In this document: in pieces, positions 50,127 through 64,000 of the stretch
How the letters are laid out: the number at the start of each line of letters is the position of its first letter
Numbering within the stretch: position 1 is the first letter of the stretch
NCBI GenBank assembly: GCA_016946835.1
Contig: JACVTC010000010.1
Coordinates: 938,501-1,002,500, forward strand
DNA: 64,000 nt
Reading direction: 5' to 3'
Origin: Neocallimastix lanati (nom. inval.)
Lineage: Eukaryota > Neocallimastigomycota > Neocallimastigomycetes > Neocallimastigales > Neocallimastigaceae
Made by a program: the position numbers and the translations under genes
The notes under the pieces: model-generated
What the model was told of the DNA's origin: nothing
The model's input: only the letters and a program-made list of their open reading frames with translations
Database searches by the model: none

Positions 50127-52486
50127 TTATTAATGTATATTTACAAAAATGAATCATAGGGAACAACGAATAAATGCTTAAAAATTATTGATACATCAAA
50201 AAGAGAAGCTAAAATTATATATACAAAAATTTTTGATGAGTAATATACTTTTATTTTATACATAATTAATTTTTATATATATTTAGTTATATTATAATTT
50301 AAATTATAAAAAAATTTTTTTTATTAAAAATTTATTATATTGATAATATAATATATTATATATTAAATTATATTATATTATATACTTATTATTTTTTTAT
50401 GGAATAAAGACTTGATATAGAAAGTGTATCATCTGTAAAATGTAGTTACACTGGAAATTATGTTAGCTTTATGAATTCATCTTCTGTTAATGGTAATTCA
50501 AAATTGTTCAATTACAAAAAAAAAAAAATTATTTATTTTTCAATTAAATATATGAATGAATTAAAAAAAAAAAAAAACATATTTAAAATTATTACTTTTA
50601 ATTTTTATTTTTTTTATTGTATTATTATTATTTTTTCATAATTATATAATGGTATATATATGTATATTAAATTTTTTTGTAATTATTTTTTTTAATAAAA
50701 CATATTAATATATAATTAGATAATAAATTATATATATACGACAATGAAAAAGCGGTTGTAATGGATATCGATTTTTCAGAATTTGGATTAAGAGTAAATA
50801 GAAAAGAAAATAATATATGTTATTATTAAAACTATTATTGTTATTATTATTTTATTTACTTATTTATTTAAATATTTTATTTTATTTTATTATAATTTTT
50901 ATATTCTTATTTTTTTTATTGTATGTAAATTATTAATTATATATATATTCACTCTAACTATTTATAACAATTATTAGCCAATAAATTATAATTGGGATTC
51001 CGTTGATCAACGTTTATTAGTATGTGAAGTTGAAGCAATCTATTCAATGGACAATGGTAATATTAAATATATATATTTATTTTAATAAATCTTTTACCTA
51101 AAATTTCTATAAATATAATAATATATATATAAAGATCAACCAAGTTCAACATCTGCCAAATGCAATGAAGTATATTATATAACATTTTTATATATATATA
51201 TATTTTTTAAAATATATATTATAAAAATGTACAATTTACATATTTATATTTTATTTGCTAATTAATTTATTTTCGTTAATATTATTTTATTTTATTTTGG
51301 AATAATATATATAAAAGATAATATTTTTATATGTTTCACCAGATAATAAGATATTAATACATTCAAGAGTTCCAATAAATGATTTATTATTTATTGGATC
51401 TTCAGTACCTTTTGTATATTTAATAAAGGTAAACTTTTTTTGTTTAATATTTTAATTATATATGCTAAAATTTAATAGTAATATATATAAATATAGAATT
51501 AAAAAAATTTTTTTTAATAGAACATTAAATTACTAATGCTATTAAACTAAATAATATTAAATATTTAATAATTTTAAAATTAATTTATAAAAATTATTAA
51601 TTATCAATATTTTACTTATTAATTTTATTATTATTATTATTATTATTTTTTTTAATATTCAAAAATTATAAAAGAGAATTAATGATAATGGTGAAAATAA
51701 CGCTGAAGTTGTATTAGAAAAACAAATTATGAAAGGATATACCGGAGTTGATTGTAATGATTCAACTATTATAAAACACATGATGGATTTCAGTTATTAT
51801 ATTACTATTGGAAATTTAGATGAAGCATTTAAAGTAAAGATCATTTTATTGAAATGAAATAAAAGAATAATAATAGTAAAAAAATAATGATAACTTTCAG
51901 TTAAAATATATATATATATAATCTTTCAAAAAATAATAAATTTATCAAATTATAGAATTAAATAATATTTATAATATTATTAAATATATATGCATTTGTT
52001 TGTATTTATTTACTTATATATATATTATTTAGTCTGTTCATATGATTAAAAATAAGGAAGTCTGGGAAAATATGGCAAAAATGTCTATCAAGACTAAAAG
52101 ATTAGATGTTGCCTCTATATGCTTAGGTAATATGGGAAATGCTATTGCTGTTCAGGCATTAAATGAATTACCAAGTAAAGAATGTAATGAAGTCAGATTG
52201 GCTACTATTGCTATTTATTTAGGTAGATATTAATAATAATTAAATTTAAAAAATTTTTATTTTTTACATTTTATATATTATTAAGTGATTATTATTATCA
52301 TTATTATTACTATTAAGTGATTATTATTATTATTATCATTATCATTTAATTTTTAATTATATTAGTTACTAATACTAATATGATAAATTAATTATTATGA
52401 AAACATTATAGGAATGTATGATGAAGCAGAAAAGCTATTTATAAATGCTAAAGCATATGATAAACTTAACCAATTTTATCAAGTAA

Positions 52487-52544
<58 letters not shown>

Positions 52545-52902
52545 AACCTTTTTTTATTATTTTTAATATAATAATAGTAATAAATAATAATATTGTTTTT
52601 TTCATAATTTTTTTATTATTTTTAATAATTTTTACATATTTATATTTTAATAAATAAATAAATAAAATCTATAATAACAATAATAAAAAAAAATTTTTTT
52701 ATATAATTATAATTTATATAATAAACTAGGCAAGGGGTCAATGGGACAAAGCCTTAGACATCGTTAATAATTATAATAAAATTAATATTAAATCTACCTA
52801 TTATAACTATGGTAAATATTTAGAAGAAATGGAAGAATATGATGAAGCTGTTAAAGCCTATGAAAAATCTGGAAATCCAAAGTATGCCCCTCCAAAATCT
52901 TT

Positions 52903-52938
<36 letters not shown>

Positions 52939-55859
52939 TAAAATTATAATTAGATAATCTATTAAAAATTTTTAATAAATATGAAATTTTTAAAAAGTTT
53001 TTTTTTTTTTTTTTTTTTTTATTGTGCTTTAAAATTAAATCTATATATATTATTAATATATCTTTATTATTTTTTATTTTATAAAAAAAAAGCTTTGAGA
53101 TTCCAAGACTCTATATAAAAGTGATTAAAGATGAAAATAAATTAAAAGAATATGTTGAAAAATCTACTGATAAAGTATGATCACTTTATATAAATATACA
53201 TACATATATATAATTTATATAGAAATTTTTTATAAGTTATAATATTAAAAATTATTTAATAATAAACATATAATATTAAAAATTTAACGCTTTTTATAAA
53301 TATTTTTTATAGGGTATGTATAAATGGTGGGCCCAATATTGTGAATTGAAAAATGACCTTGATGAAGCAATTAAATACTATCAGAAAGCAGGAGAATTAA
53401 GTTTAGCAGTAAAAGTATTATGCTCTTCTGGAAAACTGAAAGAGGTAAAACTTTGAAATATATATATATATATATTTAATTTTTATTTTTAAAATTAATT
53501 TTTTAATTTATTAAATATTTATTGATCAATCAATCTATCAATCAATCTATTAATCTATCTTTCTATCAATCTATCTATATATATATATATATGTATTTTT
53601 TTTTTTTTTTTTTTACATATATTTATATAATATATTTATATAAAATAAAATAATAAAAGGCTATAAAATTAGCAGAAAGTGCTAATAATCCAGCTGCTGA
53701 CTTTCATATTGGTAGACAATATGAAAATCAAAGAAATGTAATAATAATAAATATATTATTAGAATTTTAAAAATATTTATATTGAAAATTTTCTAATAAT
53801 AATATCATATATATATATAATTTATATCATTAAAGATTAAAGAAGCCATTAAATTTTACTCTAATGCGAAATGTTATAGTTATGCAATTGCCCTAGCTAA
53901 AGATTATAAACTTGAAACTGATTTAATGCAATTAGCTTTAAAGAGTACACCAGAATTAATGATTGATGTAGCCAGGTGAAAATAAAAAAAAATATATTTT
54001 TTATATATTATATTTTTTTTTTAAAAATAAATTTTTAAATTTCATAATAAACATATAGTTTATTTTAGATATATCATATAATTTATATTATATAAAAGAA
54101 AAAAGAATATATATTAAATTAATAATGAATAACATTATTTATAATTATTAATATAGATATTTTGAAGATGTTGTCCATGAATATGATAAAGCTATTAATT
54201 TATATTATAAAGGTGAAAATATATCTAAAGCTCTTGACTTGTGTTTCAAGCATCAACAATATGAATTATTAGGAGATATAAGTAAGAATAAAATTAACTA
54301 AATAAAAAATAAAATATATATATATATATATATTACATATACACTCAAAATTAATTTAATAATTAATTTATTAAAAAACAAAAAATATATATATATAATT
54401 ATGATAGTAATGAATCTTGATGATAATGTTGATGTATCTAACATAAGAAAATGTATTGATTATTTCCTTGAAAAGAAAGATTTCGATAAAGCTATTCATT
54501 TATATATTAGATCGGGTCAATATGAAGAAGTAATTAAAAGAATTATATTTAATATATGCATTATTAATTATAATATAATTTTTTTGTACTTTAAAATAAT
54601 AATATTTTTTTATTATATTATATATTATAATAATTTTTTTTTTGTATTTACTAATAAATATTTTTATTCTTATTGCCATTATTATTAAATTAATTAATAA
54701 TATTTTTTAATTATTAATAAAATAAGGCTCTGGATTTATGTTTAGCTCATAATGTTATTATTACCGAAGAAATGGCTGATAATTTTGTAGTCATCGATGA
54801 TCCCGAAAAAGAAAAAAAAATTAATTTAAAGTTAGCTAAGACATGCTTACAACAAAAATCCTTCCATTTAGCATGCAAGAAATTTACTCAAGTTGGCGAT
54901 AGACTTTCTGCTATGAAATCATTATTATGTTCAGGAGATACTGAAAAAATTATATTTTTCGCAAGTATGAATTGATTTTTTTTCTATAAAAAAGTTTAAT
55001 AAAATAATAAAAAAAAAATAAAAAAATAAAAAAATAAAAAAATAAAAAAAAAAAAAAAGATTAAATAGAAATCAGTAAATATATTAATAAATAAATATTT
55101 TTTATTATAAATTTAAATAATTTTTCATAAAAAAAAATAAAAAAAACAAACCAAAAAAAAAGATGTATCCGGTCCTAAACAAAAGGAAATATTTATCTTA
55201 GCAGGTAATTATTTACAAACTCTAGATTGGAGAAACAATTCTTCCATTACAAAAAATATTATTCAATTTTATACCAAAGGAAAAGCATATGATTCTATTG
55301 CAAAGTTCTTTGAATCATGTGCTCAAGTTGAAATTGATGATTACCAAAACTATCAAGAAGTAAATATATTAAATATAAATTTTTATTCATATAGATAATT
55401 TTTTTTTTTTATTTTAATTAATACTTTAATGTTTTATAGTACTTTACTATTTATTTTATTTTACTTTATTTTTAATAGTACTTTATTATTTTATAATACT
55501 TCAGAATTTTTTTATTTTATTTTTATTGATACTTTAATATTTTAAATAAATAATTATAAACCTAAAAAAAAAATTAATGAAAATTTATTTTTATTTATAT
55601 ATATAAATGATAACGGATTAGGCTGTAAAAGCATTAAATGAAGCAAAGAAATATTTAGAAAAGATAAAATGTAAAGATGATACCTCTAAAAATCTTGAAG
55701 TTGAAAAGAATATTTTGAGTATTAATAAAAGAATTTTATTAATTAATCAATTTATAAAAGCAAAAGAATGTGGTAAGAGTAATAATATTGAAGAAATGAT
55801 GAGTATATGCCAAGATTTATTAAAAGAAGATTTATCTGATGTAAATATATATATATATT

Positions 55860-55894
<35 letters not shown>

Positions 55895-56282
55895 TATAAT
55901 AAATAATAATAATAAAAATAATAATGATTTTTTTTTATTAATATTAAATTTAATTATACATAAAAAAAAAAAATACTTAATATTTTCATTATTATTATTA
56001 TTTTATAATTTTTTTTTTATTATTATAAATCCATAACTACATTAGAGCTACTTAAATATTGGAGATATATATGCATTAATGATTGAATGTGCCTTCATAA
56101 ATGAAAATCTTAATGATGCTAGAACAATATTAAATATTATGAAACAAAAAGTACCATTAAAGAACTTTACGTATTACCTTGATAGTAGAATAATACAAAA
56201 ACTTGATCCAACCATACTTCCAATGGTTCAAAATGATGAGATTGAAGAAGAATATAATGAACAAATAACTGAAGATTATTAA
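46072..56282 (+). CDS. IFT140: Intraflagellar transport protein 140 (IFT-A complex)
   Basis: About 30 short exons give roughly 1,390 residues (human IFT140 has about 1,460). It opens [20 protein letters not shown] and runs through two WD40 propellers: [62 protein letters not shown] helical TPR-like solenoid follows. Very conserved blocks make the call: [11 protein letters not shown] with [17 protein letters not shown] (52033-52225), KWWAQY (about 53325), [44 protein letters not shown] and [16 protein letters not shown] (to 55359). The last exon ends [15 protein letters not shown]140 is a core IFT-A subunit for retrograde transport and for loading membrane proteins into cilia. Here it would serve the zoospore flagellum. 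Exon 1 (46072-46360) ends in an Asn-rich stretch of about 15 residues not usual in the family. Several introns carry T runs of 20-35 nt. Confidence 0.97.
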
Positions 56283-57535
56283 GAATAATAATAATAATAT
56301 TAAAATATTAATATTTAATAATAATAATAATAATAATATTAATAAAAAATATATTAATCATATAATTTTTTTTTTCTTTAATAATTTATGTTTTATATAA
56401 TAATTATTTATATATACACAATAAATATATATGTAGAAGTATTTAATATTTATACAAATAATTCAATTAAAAGATAATTATTTAATAATAATTTTTAATA
56501 TAAATATAAATAATTAATAGAATCATATTTAAAATTACAAAAAAAAAAAAAAAAAAAAAAAAAAGAATCAACATATCATTTTTTTTTATTTTTTTTTATT
56601 TTACTTTTTATCAGTAATTAGTAATATAGAAAATCCTTAGAAATTATATATAAATATTTAAATTTTTTGCAAAAATAAGTAAAATTCAATAATTAGATAT
56701 AAACATATAGAATTTTTTTTTTACTATTTATTTATTAATGAATATTTTTGTACAAATAAAATTATAAAATAAAAAAAAAAAAAAGCTTTAATAAAAAAAA
56801 TTTTTTTGCTTTTAATAACATTATTAATAAAATCATTTAAAATTTTCTTTTTATATTTTTTATTTATAATAAATAATAATATTAATAATAATCAAAATAT
56901 ATATATATATATATATATTATTTTATTCATTAGTTTTTTCTTTCTCCATGTACTTATTTATTATTTTATTGAATATATTATTTTGAATAGTTATTCAAAA
57001 CATATATCTTCTAATTTTCTATAAGAAAAAAAGAAAAAATATTTTTTTTTATATTTTTATATAAAAATAGTCATTAATAATATAATAAAGTAAATGAATC
57101 TATATATTCTCTAACCAGTCAAAAAAAAAAAAAAAAAAATAAAAAAAATAAAAAGTCGTTATTTCACATGATAGATATATAAGTATTTATAATGTGAGTT
57201 GATAGCAAAAAAAATTGAAGAATACAATTAATAAAATGATTAAAATATATATATATATATATAAATTTTTATTTTATTTTATTTTTTTTATGAATATTTA
57301 TAAATCTTTATTTAAAGACACATAAAATCATTGAAAAATAAATAAAAAAAAAGATAATTCAAGAGACCAAAAATTACTTTTTTAAAAAAAGGGAAGAATT
57401 TTATTCATTTTACTCTTTTGAGATTATCAACACTTATAACAATAAAAAAGAATTCAATCATTTATTTTGAATTAAAAATTAATTTAAAAAAAAAAAAAAA
57501 ATAATTATAAAGAAAAATTTATTAATTATAATAAT
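56283..57535. other. AT spacer downstream of IFT140
   Basis: 3' flank of IFT140. No gene is seen. It holds an A run at 56539-56564 and A/T homopolymers. An open frame near 56806-57024 consists of Ile, Asn, Tyr, Phe and Leu as expected from AT drift, and is rejected. Confidence 0.6.
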
Positions 57536-57548
57536 TATTAATAAATAA

Positions 57549-58100
57549 ATAATAAATAATAAATAACAAATAATAAATAAATAAATAAATAAATAATAAA
57601 TAATAAATAATAAATAACAAATAATAAATAATAAATAATAAATAATAAATAATAAATAATAAATAATAAATAATAAATAATAAATAATAAATAATAAATA
57701 ATAAATAATAAATAATAAATAATAAATAATAAATAATAAATAATAAATAATAAATAATTGAATAATAAATAAAAAATAATAAATAATAAATAATAAATAA
57801 TAAATAATAAATAATTAAATAATAAATAATAAATAATAAATAATTAAATAATAAATAATAAATAATAAATAATAAATAATAAATAATAAATAATAAATAA
57901 TAAATAATAAATAATAAATAATAAATAATAAATAATAAATAATAAATAATAAATAATAAATAATAAATTATAAATAATAAATAATTATTTAATAAGTAAA
58001 TAATAATAATTAATAATAAATAATAAATAATAACAATAATGATTTAATAATATATAGTAAATAATAAATAAATAAATAATAAATAAATAATAAGATAAAT
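57549..58100. repeat. TAAATAA heptamer array (opposite orientation)
   Basis: About 60 AATAAAT heptamers, the reverse complement of the unit at 4856-7290. The array has AACAAAT variants at its left end, AATTAAATAAT / AATTGAATAAT joints near 57757-57843, and decays to TAAA tetramers after about 57970. The joints mirror those of the left array. Confidence 0.93.
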
Positions 58101-60760
58101 ATAAATAAAAAAATATATAAATGAATAAATAAATAAATATATAAATAATAAATAATAATAAACAATAAATAATAAATAATTAAATAATAAGATAAAAAAA
58201 ATATATATAAATATATAAATATATAAATAAATACCTAAATATATAAATAAATAATAAATTAATATAAATTTATATAAAAAAAAGAAAATTTTTCTATAAT
58301 TAATTTATTATTTAAATTAAATTTAAAATAAAATCCATTAACCACCATTTAAATAATAATAATAATTAAAAAATAATAAAAAATAAAATATTTTATTTTA
58401 AAAAATTTAAATACATTTATATCTTTTTATTACCTTCTTATATTTCACAAATTATTATTTTATTTTTAAATGATTATTAAAAATTATGATAAAACAATTT
58501 TATTCACATTTAAATATTCATTATTCTATTTTGATCCATAATTCGGAGAGTTCCCATTTTCAATATTGCTTTAAAATTATTTTATATTTTAGAATAAATT
58601 AAAACTTTCACTTTTTAATAAGAAATATTTACTTCATTCAAAATTGTTAATAAATAAATTTAAATTATTATTTGCATTATTTATATGTTGGGCCAATTAA
58701 TTATATTTCTTTTTATAACAAACTCAGAAGCCGAGAATAATTACTTCATAAAATTATTATGAATAATTTATACACAGCGATCTTTTTCCTTCTTTCTAAC
58801 GAAAAAAAGAAATGAGCGTGACAAAATTATTCATAAAATCTATATCAGAAGTACCTGTCAACTATCATCTTTGTTTGTATATTTTTGTCTTTAAAAATTT
58901 TATTAAAAATAAAATTTCAATAAAATTTTAAAAATATAATTAATTCTTTTATTTATTTGTTATTTTAGTTTTATTTTATTATTTTTCTTTCTTATTTAAG
59001 AAAAAAATTCACTTTACAATATTTCAATTAAAAAATTTCATAATTATATAATTTCAAATATTCCTCTAACAAAATCTAAACAGCCCATACATAATAATTA
59101 TGATAAACATGATTACTACATACTAGCTGAATAAAAATTTTATTAAAAAAAAATAAGAAATTTCAAATTATTGAAATATTCTTAATTTAATATTTGGAAT
59201 TTAAATCACAATAAAAAAGATTAATAAAAAAAAAATACTCGTTGTAAGAAATAAACAAAATAAAAAAGAACGATGAAAAAACAAAAATAAAATAAAACGA
59301 GTAAAAAAAAAGGTTAATCTCAAGAACCAAATTAATCATTAAAAATAACATTTTTTTTCTTTCTTCTCAAATATTCTGAGCACAATATTACTATCATTTT
59401 CAGTCTATTCTTGAATACTTAAAAAAAAATATTATTGCTGATATTTCTTAATCATTCTTTCGTTCATCATTAAATAATATTTTACTATTATTTTCAAACT
59501 AAGATCAATGTGTTTGATATAGCAGCAGCATTTTTTTAAAACTAATCTAAACTAAACTAAACTATTCTAAAAAATAACAGTAGCAGTAGAAAAAAAAACT
59601 TTTCATTAAAAGTCTTTTTTACTTTCTTTTATAGTTTTTTTTTTCTTTACTCAAAAGTCATTAATCACTTTAATTAAAATATCATTATTAATTAATCCTT
59701 TTATATATTATTTATATATTAGTATATTATATTAAATTAAATATATTTTAATTAAATAATAAATTAAACTTTTTTTATGCTTTTTTTTTTATAGTATAGA
59801 GTAATAATTAAATATGAAAAAGTTTTAATTAATATATTGCTATAATAAAAAAGAATTCATATAGTTATTATGTAATGATATATATTTTAAATACTATTTA
59901 TAATATATGAATTATTTATCTTTTAATAAAAGATGGAGGTTGTAATGTTTGATATAGAGTAAAAAAGTAGAAAAAAATATTTTTTTATATGTATTTGATA
60001 TATTATTAATATTATAAAAATATATTTATTTTTTATGTTTCATATATATTTAAATTGAAGTAATTTCAATTATTAATATATTATGTATATAAGAATTTTT
60101 ATGCCAAATATAATGATAAATATTAATTAATTAAATATTAAACTCATAAAAAAAAATTTTCTAATATTATAAGTATTTGGAAATATTTTAATTTGATGTA
60201 TAATACTTTAAATAGATAGAGACTGTATATAATGTATATAATATTTAATCAATTTTAAAAATTCGCAATTTCGATGAATATTTAAATAATACTTATTAAA
60301 TATAAAAATATTAAATAAATAATAAAATAAATAAATATATATATTATTAAAATAATATTAAAATAATATAATAATTAAAATATATTAAAATAAATAGTAA
60401 ATAATTATAAATAAATAAATAGTAAATAATTATAATAAATAGTAAATAATAATAAATAATAAATAATTATATATAAAGAATAAATAATAATAAACAATAA
60501 ATAATTATAAATAAATAAATAAATAGTAAATAATAATAAATAAATAAATAGTAAATAATTATAAATAAATAATAAATAATAAATAATAATAAATAAATAA
60601 ATAATAAATAGATCATTGAATAATAAAAATAATATTTTTAATAAAAAATAATAATAAATAACAATAATAATTAAATAATAAATAATAAATATTAAATAAT
60701 ATTTAATAATAATTAATCAATATTTAATAATTAATCAATATTTAATAATAATTAATTAAT
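58101..60760. other. Spacer with a slightly GC-richer middle, no gene recognised
   Basis: 58530-59620 is visibly less repetitive than its surroundings (words such as AATTCGGAGAGTTCCC, CAGAAGCCGAG, GAGCGTGACAAAATT). No open frame, tRNA or family signal could be supported on either strand. 59700-60760 is A/T drift with TAAATAG/TAAATAA words from about 60400. Confidence 0.5.
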
Positions 60761-61041
60761 AATCAATAATCAATAATCAATAATCAATAATCAATAATCA
60801 ACAATCAATAATCAATAATCAATAATCAATAATCAATAATCAATAATCAATAATCAATAATCAATAATCAATAATCAATAATCAATAATCAATAATCAAT
60901 AATCAATAATCAATAATCAATAATCAATAATCAATAATCAATAATCAATAATCAATAATCAATAATCAATAATCAATAATCAATAATCAATAATCAATAA
61001 TCAATAATCAATAATCAATAATTAATAATCAATAATCAATA
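60761..61041. repeat. (AATCAAT)40 heptamer array
   Basis: 281 bp of AATCAAT, exactly 7-bp periodic, about 40 units, with only two single-base variants seen (CAACAAT near 60799, AATTAAT near 61020). It differs from the AATAAAT family by one base in the unit (A to C), so it may have arisen from it. Unlike neighbouring tracts it is nearly homogeneous, which points to recent expansion. Confidence 0.96.
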
Positions 61042-61125
61042 AAAGTAAATAATAATAATTTAATAATAATAAATAATAAAAACATAATAAAATAATAAAT
61101 AAATAAATAAATAATAAAATTATAA

Positions 61126-61130
<5 letters not shown>

Positions 61131-61212
<82 letters not shown>

Positions 61213-61213
61213 A
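61131..61213. repeat. (AAAT)n tetramer
   Basis: About 20 uninterrupted AAAT units. A shorter run of the same unit lies at about 61094-61114. Confidence 0.95.
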
Positions 61214-62150
61214 TTATATTTTATAAAAATTATAATAAATAAAATTTATTATAATAATTAAATAAAACTATTATTAAAATAATTTAATTTTTATATTTGT
61301 TTTTCTTTCATATAAACAAACCGTTCTGTGTACTTTCAATCTTTTTTATATATTTTGAAATGTAAACATTTTAAAAATTTTTATTTATATTATAATATTA
61401 TTTTTATGTAAAAGTATATATTTTATATTTTTAAAAAATAATATATATATGCATACAATATAAATTAAAAGGATTCGTTTAAGGCATTAAATATCATAAT
61501 CCATAATATGCTTTGATTTTGTTTTTTTTAAAATTTAAAAAATTGTTAATTTAAAATTTAAATCATAACAATGGCAGTTAATTATGGCATGATATATTAA
61601 ATTAATATTTGAGAATGGATGTACGAATCATAAATTTATACAAATGCATTGATAATTTAATAATAACTAACGCAAAAGGATAAAACATTAAAAATAAATT
61701 TAATAAAAAGAATTAATAAGGACACTAATAAATCAAACAATAGTTTATATATCAATAAATTATTTATATGAAATTTTATATACAAATATTTAAAAGGAAG
61801 TTAACACTAACAAGAAAAAAAAAATAACATTGAAATTTATATTTTATTTCATTAAATTTATAATCTCTGTGAATTTAAATTTTATATAATCTCAACCTAA
61901 TTTAATATTTTATTTTATATATATTAATAAATAAAAGTTATTTATATGTAATAATAAAAAAGCAATAAGCAATAAATATAAAAGCATATTATGAAATTAC
62001 TTTTATTTAATATATATTATTTTTTCACATAAATTTTGAAAAAAATCATTATTAAACAAATTTAAATAATATTATTATAAATAATATTAATATCTTTTCA
62101 TTTTTATTATTTTTTTTTAAATATATAAATTAAAAAGATATAAAAAAAAA
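61214..62150. other. Upstream region of the Trs65-like gene
   Basis: No gene is seen. It is AT-rich sequence with fewer simple repeats than further left and contains the promoter of the right-edge gene. No element is identifiable. Confidence 0.55.
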
Positions 62151-64000
62151 ATGAGTCAGGAACAATTAGAAAAAGAAAATATTACTTTAGATATATTGGT
62201 TCCAGAAACCAATTCGGAAGAAGTTAAAGAAATTATTAATGCCAAACAAAGAGATTGTGTCTTTCGTGGTATATATATATTATTATTATTAAAAAAGAAA
62301 AATAACAAATAAATAAATAAATATAACAAATAATATATATAAATATATAAATGCATTTATTTATTAGAAAAATAATTAATAAATTAAAAAAAATGTTGTG
62401 AATGTTTCATTATTTTTTAAATTTAATGTTTATATATATATATTTTTTTAATTTTAAATGAATATAAACAATAAATGAATAAAATAAAAAAGATGAAGTT
62501 TTAAATTTCTATTTCATTATTCGTTTTAAAAATGACCAAGTAAATATTGATTCTATTATTGAGTCATCAGAGGTACAAGTTACCGTTTCTATTGCAGAAA
62601 ATTATTTAAATAAAAATAGTGTAACTAACTTTACAGAAACCAATGGTAAAAAAAAAATAGGAGGTGACACCAATGAAAATTCTATTTTCCAAAGTAATCA
62701 AGAAATTTTATTTTCATTAATTTATAATTCTGATGAACAAAAACCAATACTTAATAAAGAAGAAGGATATTGCTTATTCCCATTAAAAGTTCCACTTGGT
62801 AAAAAAATAAAAAATTCATATTTTTTAAATTTCAATAAGATATAAATAAATTATAAAATAAAAATAAATTTTCAGAAAAAGATTTTTTTTTTTGTTTTTA
62901 ATTATCATATTAAATTTAAAATTAATAATTAATTATTATAAATATATATTATTATTATTATTATTTATTTTTATATAAATAAATATATATATTATAAATG
63001 ATTTATAAAGATATGTCTGGTATTAAAGAAAAAAGAAAATCACCAAGTATTATACTATCCGCTTCACTTGTTCAAAAAACAAGTGAAGGTTTTAAAAATT
63101 CTGATATAGCTAACAATGAAGAATATTGTAATGCTGAAGTTGTAACTTCACCAAATCATTTAGAAGAATTATGGGATGGTATATTTATAATTTATTTATT
63201 TATTTCTTCTTCTTCTTCTTCTTATTATTATTATTATTAACAATAATTTCTTCTTATTATTATTGCTTAAATTTTTTAATAATTTTTTTAAATTTTCATC
63301 CAACAAAATAAAAATAAAAATGAAATAAATTAAATTAAATAAAAAAAAAAAAAAAAAAAAAAGAAACTTTAAATTTCCCAAATAGTAGTAGACCACTTCG
63401 TCTTTATGAATATCGTAGAACTTCATTAACAGATTCTATTTACAGTAGAACAATTCAAAGATCAATTGCTTTAAAACCAATGATCGAAGTTTATTTACAT
63501 TCTGCTAGTATTGATACTGATGAAGGTATCTTATCCGTTGAAATTCAATGTCATTCCAGTAATGATTCCATACCCATTGAATTAAAACAACTTAATGTGG
63601 ATATTACCAATGCTGTAGTTACCCGTTATTCCTCAAATAATGATAATGAAGTAATATAATTATTTAGATTAGTTTAATTTATTATTTAAATTATATATAT
63701 ATAAAATATATAATTATTTTTTTTTTTTTTTTATTATTATTATAAATGAATAATATATATATTATAAATATTTATTTATATATATACACAAATTATTAAT
63801 TATAATATTTATTATTAAAATATTATTTATAATATCAATAATAAAAAAAAAAAAAAATTGAAAAATTTAGGATTATCCTGTTGTACTTCAACCAGAAGAT
63901 CGTTTATATTTATTATATCATACAAGTTTATTAGAAGATAATAGTAAAAGTTCTCTGGTAGGGGTAGGACAATCCGTTTCTAGTAGTTTAAAGAATGGTG
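62151..64000 (+). CDS. Candidate TRAPPII subunit, Trs65/TRAPPC14-like (3' part beyond window)
   Basis: Five exons are visible (62151-62268, 62493-about 62799, 63011-about 63179, about 63365-63651, from about 63872). They encode about 330 residues and continue past the edge. The start MSQEQLEKENITLDILVPET follows an A-rich leader. Ordered segments are RDEVLNFYFIIRF, then YCLFPLKVPLDMSG, SIILSASLVQ, ALKPMIEVYLHSASIDTDEG and LSVEIQCHS. Next come IELKQLNVDITNAVV and PVVLQPEDRLYLLYHTSLLE. This β-sandwich-like order (early LxFxFxLRF strand, FPLxVxL, a central VxLxxxS…LSVEIQ strand pair, then LQPxDxxxLLY) is how I know the fungal Trs65 domain and animal TRAPPC14. These subunits join TRAPPII monomers in Golgi traffic as Rab11/Ypt31 exchange factors. 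Similarity is by pattern only, so the family call is moderate. The gene model is firm. Confidence 0.8.

Overview
The window is eukaryotic nuclear DNA of extreme A+T content. Its genes are cut by many short GT-AG introns, and the spaces between them are almost pure A/T with long homopolymers and microsatellites. A recognisable intraflagellar-transport gene (IFT140) shows a lineage that builds a flagellum, which argues against Dictyostelium. A fungal-type TRAPPII subunit candidate, asparagine-rich insertions, an organelle-type presequence and a MULE-type transposase remnant fit an anaerobic gut fungus (Neocallimastigomycota: Neocallimastix, Piromyces, Anaeromyces, Orpinomyces). The placement is inference, not proof. 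No prokaryotic, CRISPR or complete mobile-element structure was found.

Layout, left to right. 1-1338 (-): 5' part of an unrecognised charged protein. 1339-17203: about 16 kb without an intact gene. It holds a 2.4 kb heptanucleotide array (4856-7290), three decayed coding remnants on the minus strand, one GC-rich island (12199-12411) and a perfect 16-bp hairpin. 17204-21510 (-): PHD plus extended-PHD chromatin reader of AF10-like layout. 21511-27539: AT-rich spacer with a broken MULE-type transposase (about 25085-25710). 27540-29172 (+): RPB9 subunit of RNA polymerase II. 30143-31705 (-): 361-residue protein with two SEYxxxYxW motifs, perhaps an MDM1-like microtubule protein. 33556-33965: second GC-richer island. 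34529-35811 (+): bacterial-type cytidylate kinase with an organelle-like presequence and missing substrate residues. 36955-44106 (-): large FtsX-type (ABC3) permease of about 1,200 residues. 46072-56282 (+): IFT140 in about 30 exons. 56283-62150: spacer with heptamer and tetramer arrays. 62151-64000 (+): 5' part of a TRAPPII Trs65/TRAPPC14-like gene, cut by the window edge.

The genes do not form one pathway. They are transcription and chromatin (RPB9, PHD reader), flagellum or microtubule (IFT140, possibly the SEYxxxYxW protein), membrane traffic (Trs65-like), nucleotide metabolism (cytidylate kinase) and a membrane permease. The permease and IFT140 are divergent and share a 1.97 kb upstream region. 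The kinase and the permease are convergent.

Gene models were assembled by hand from splice signals, reading phase and family similarity. Exon ends in RPB9, the PHD gene, the kinase and the SEYxxxYxW gene are phase-consistent throughout. Those in the permease and IFT140 were checked only in part.
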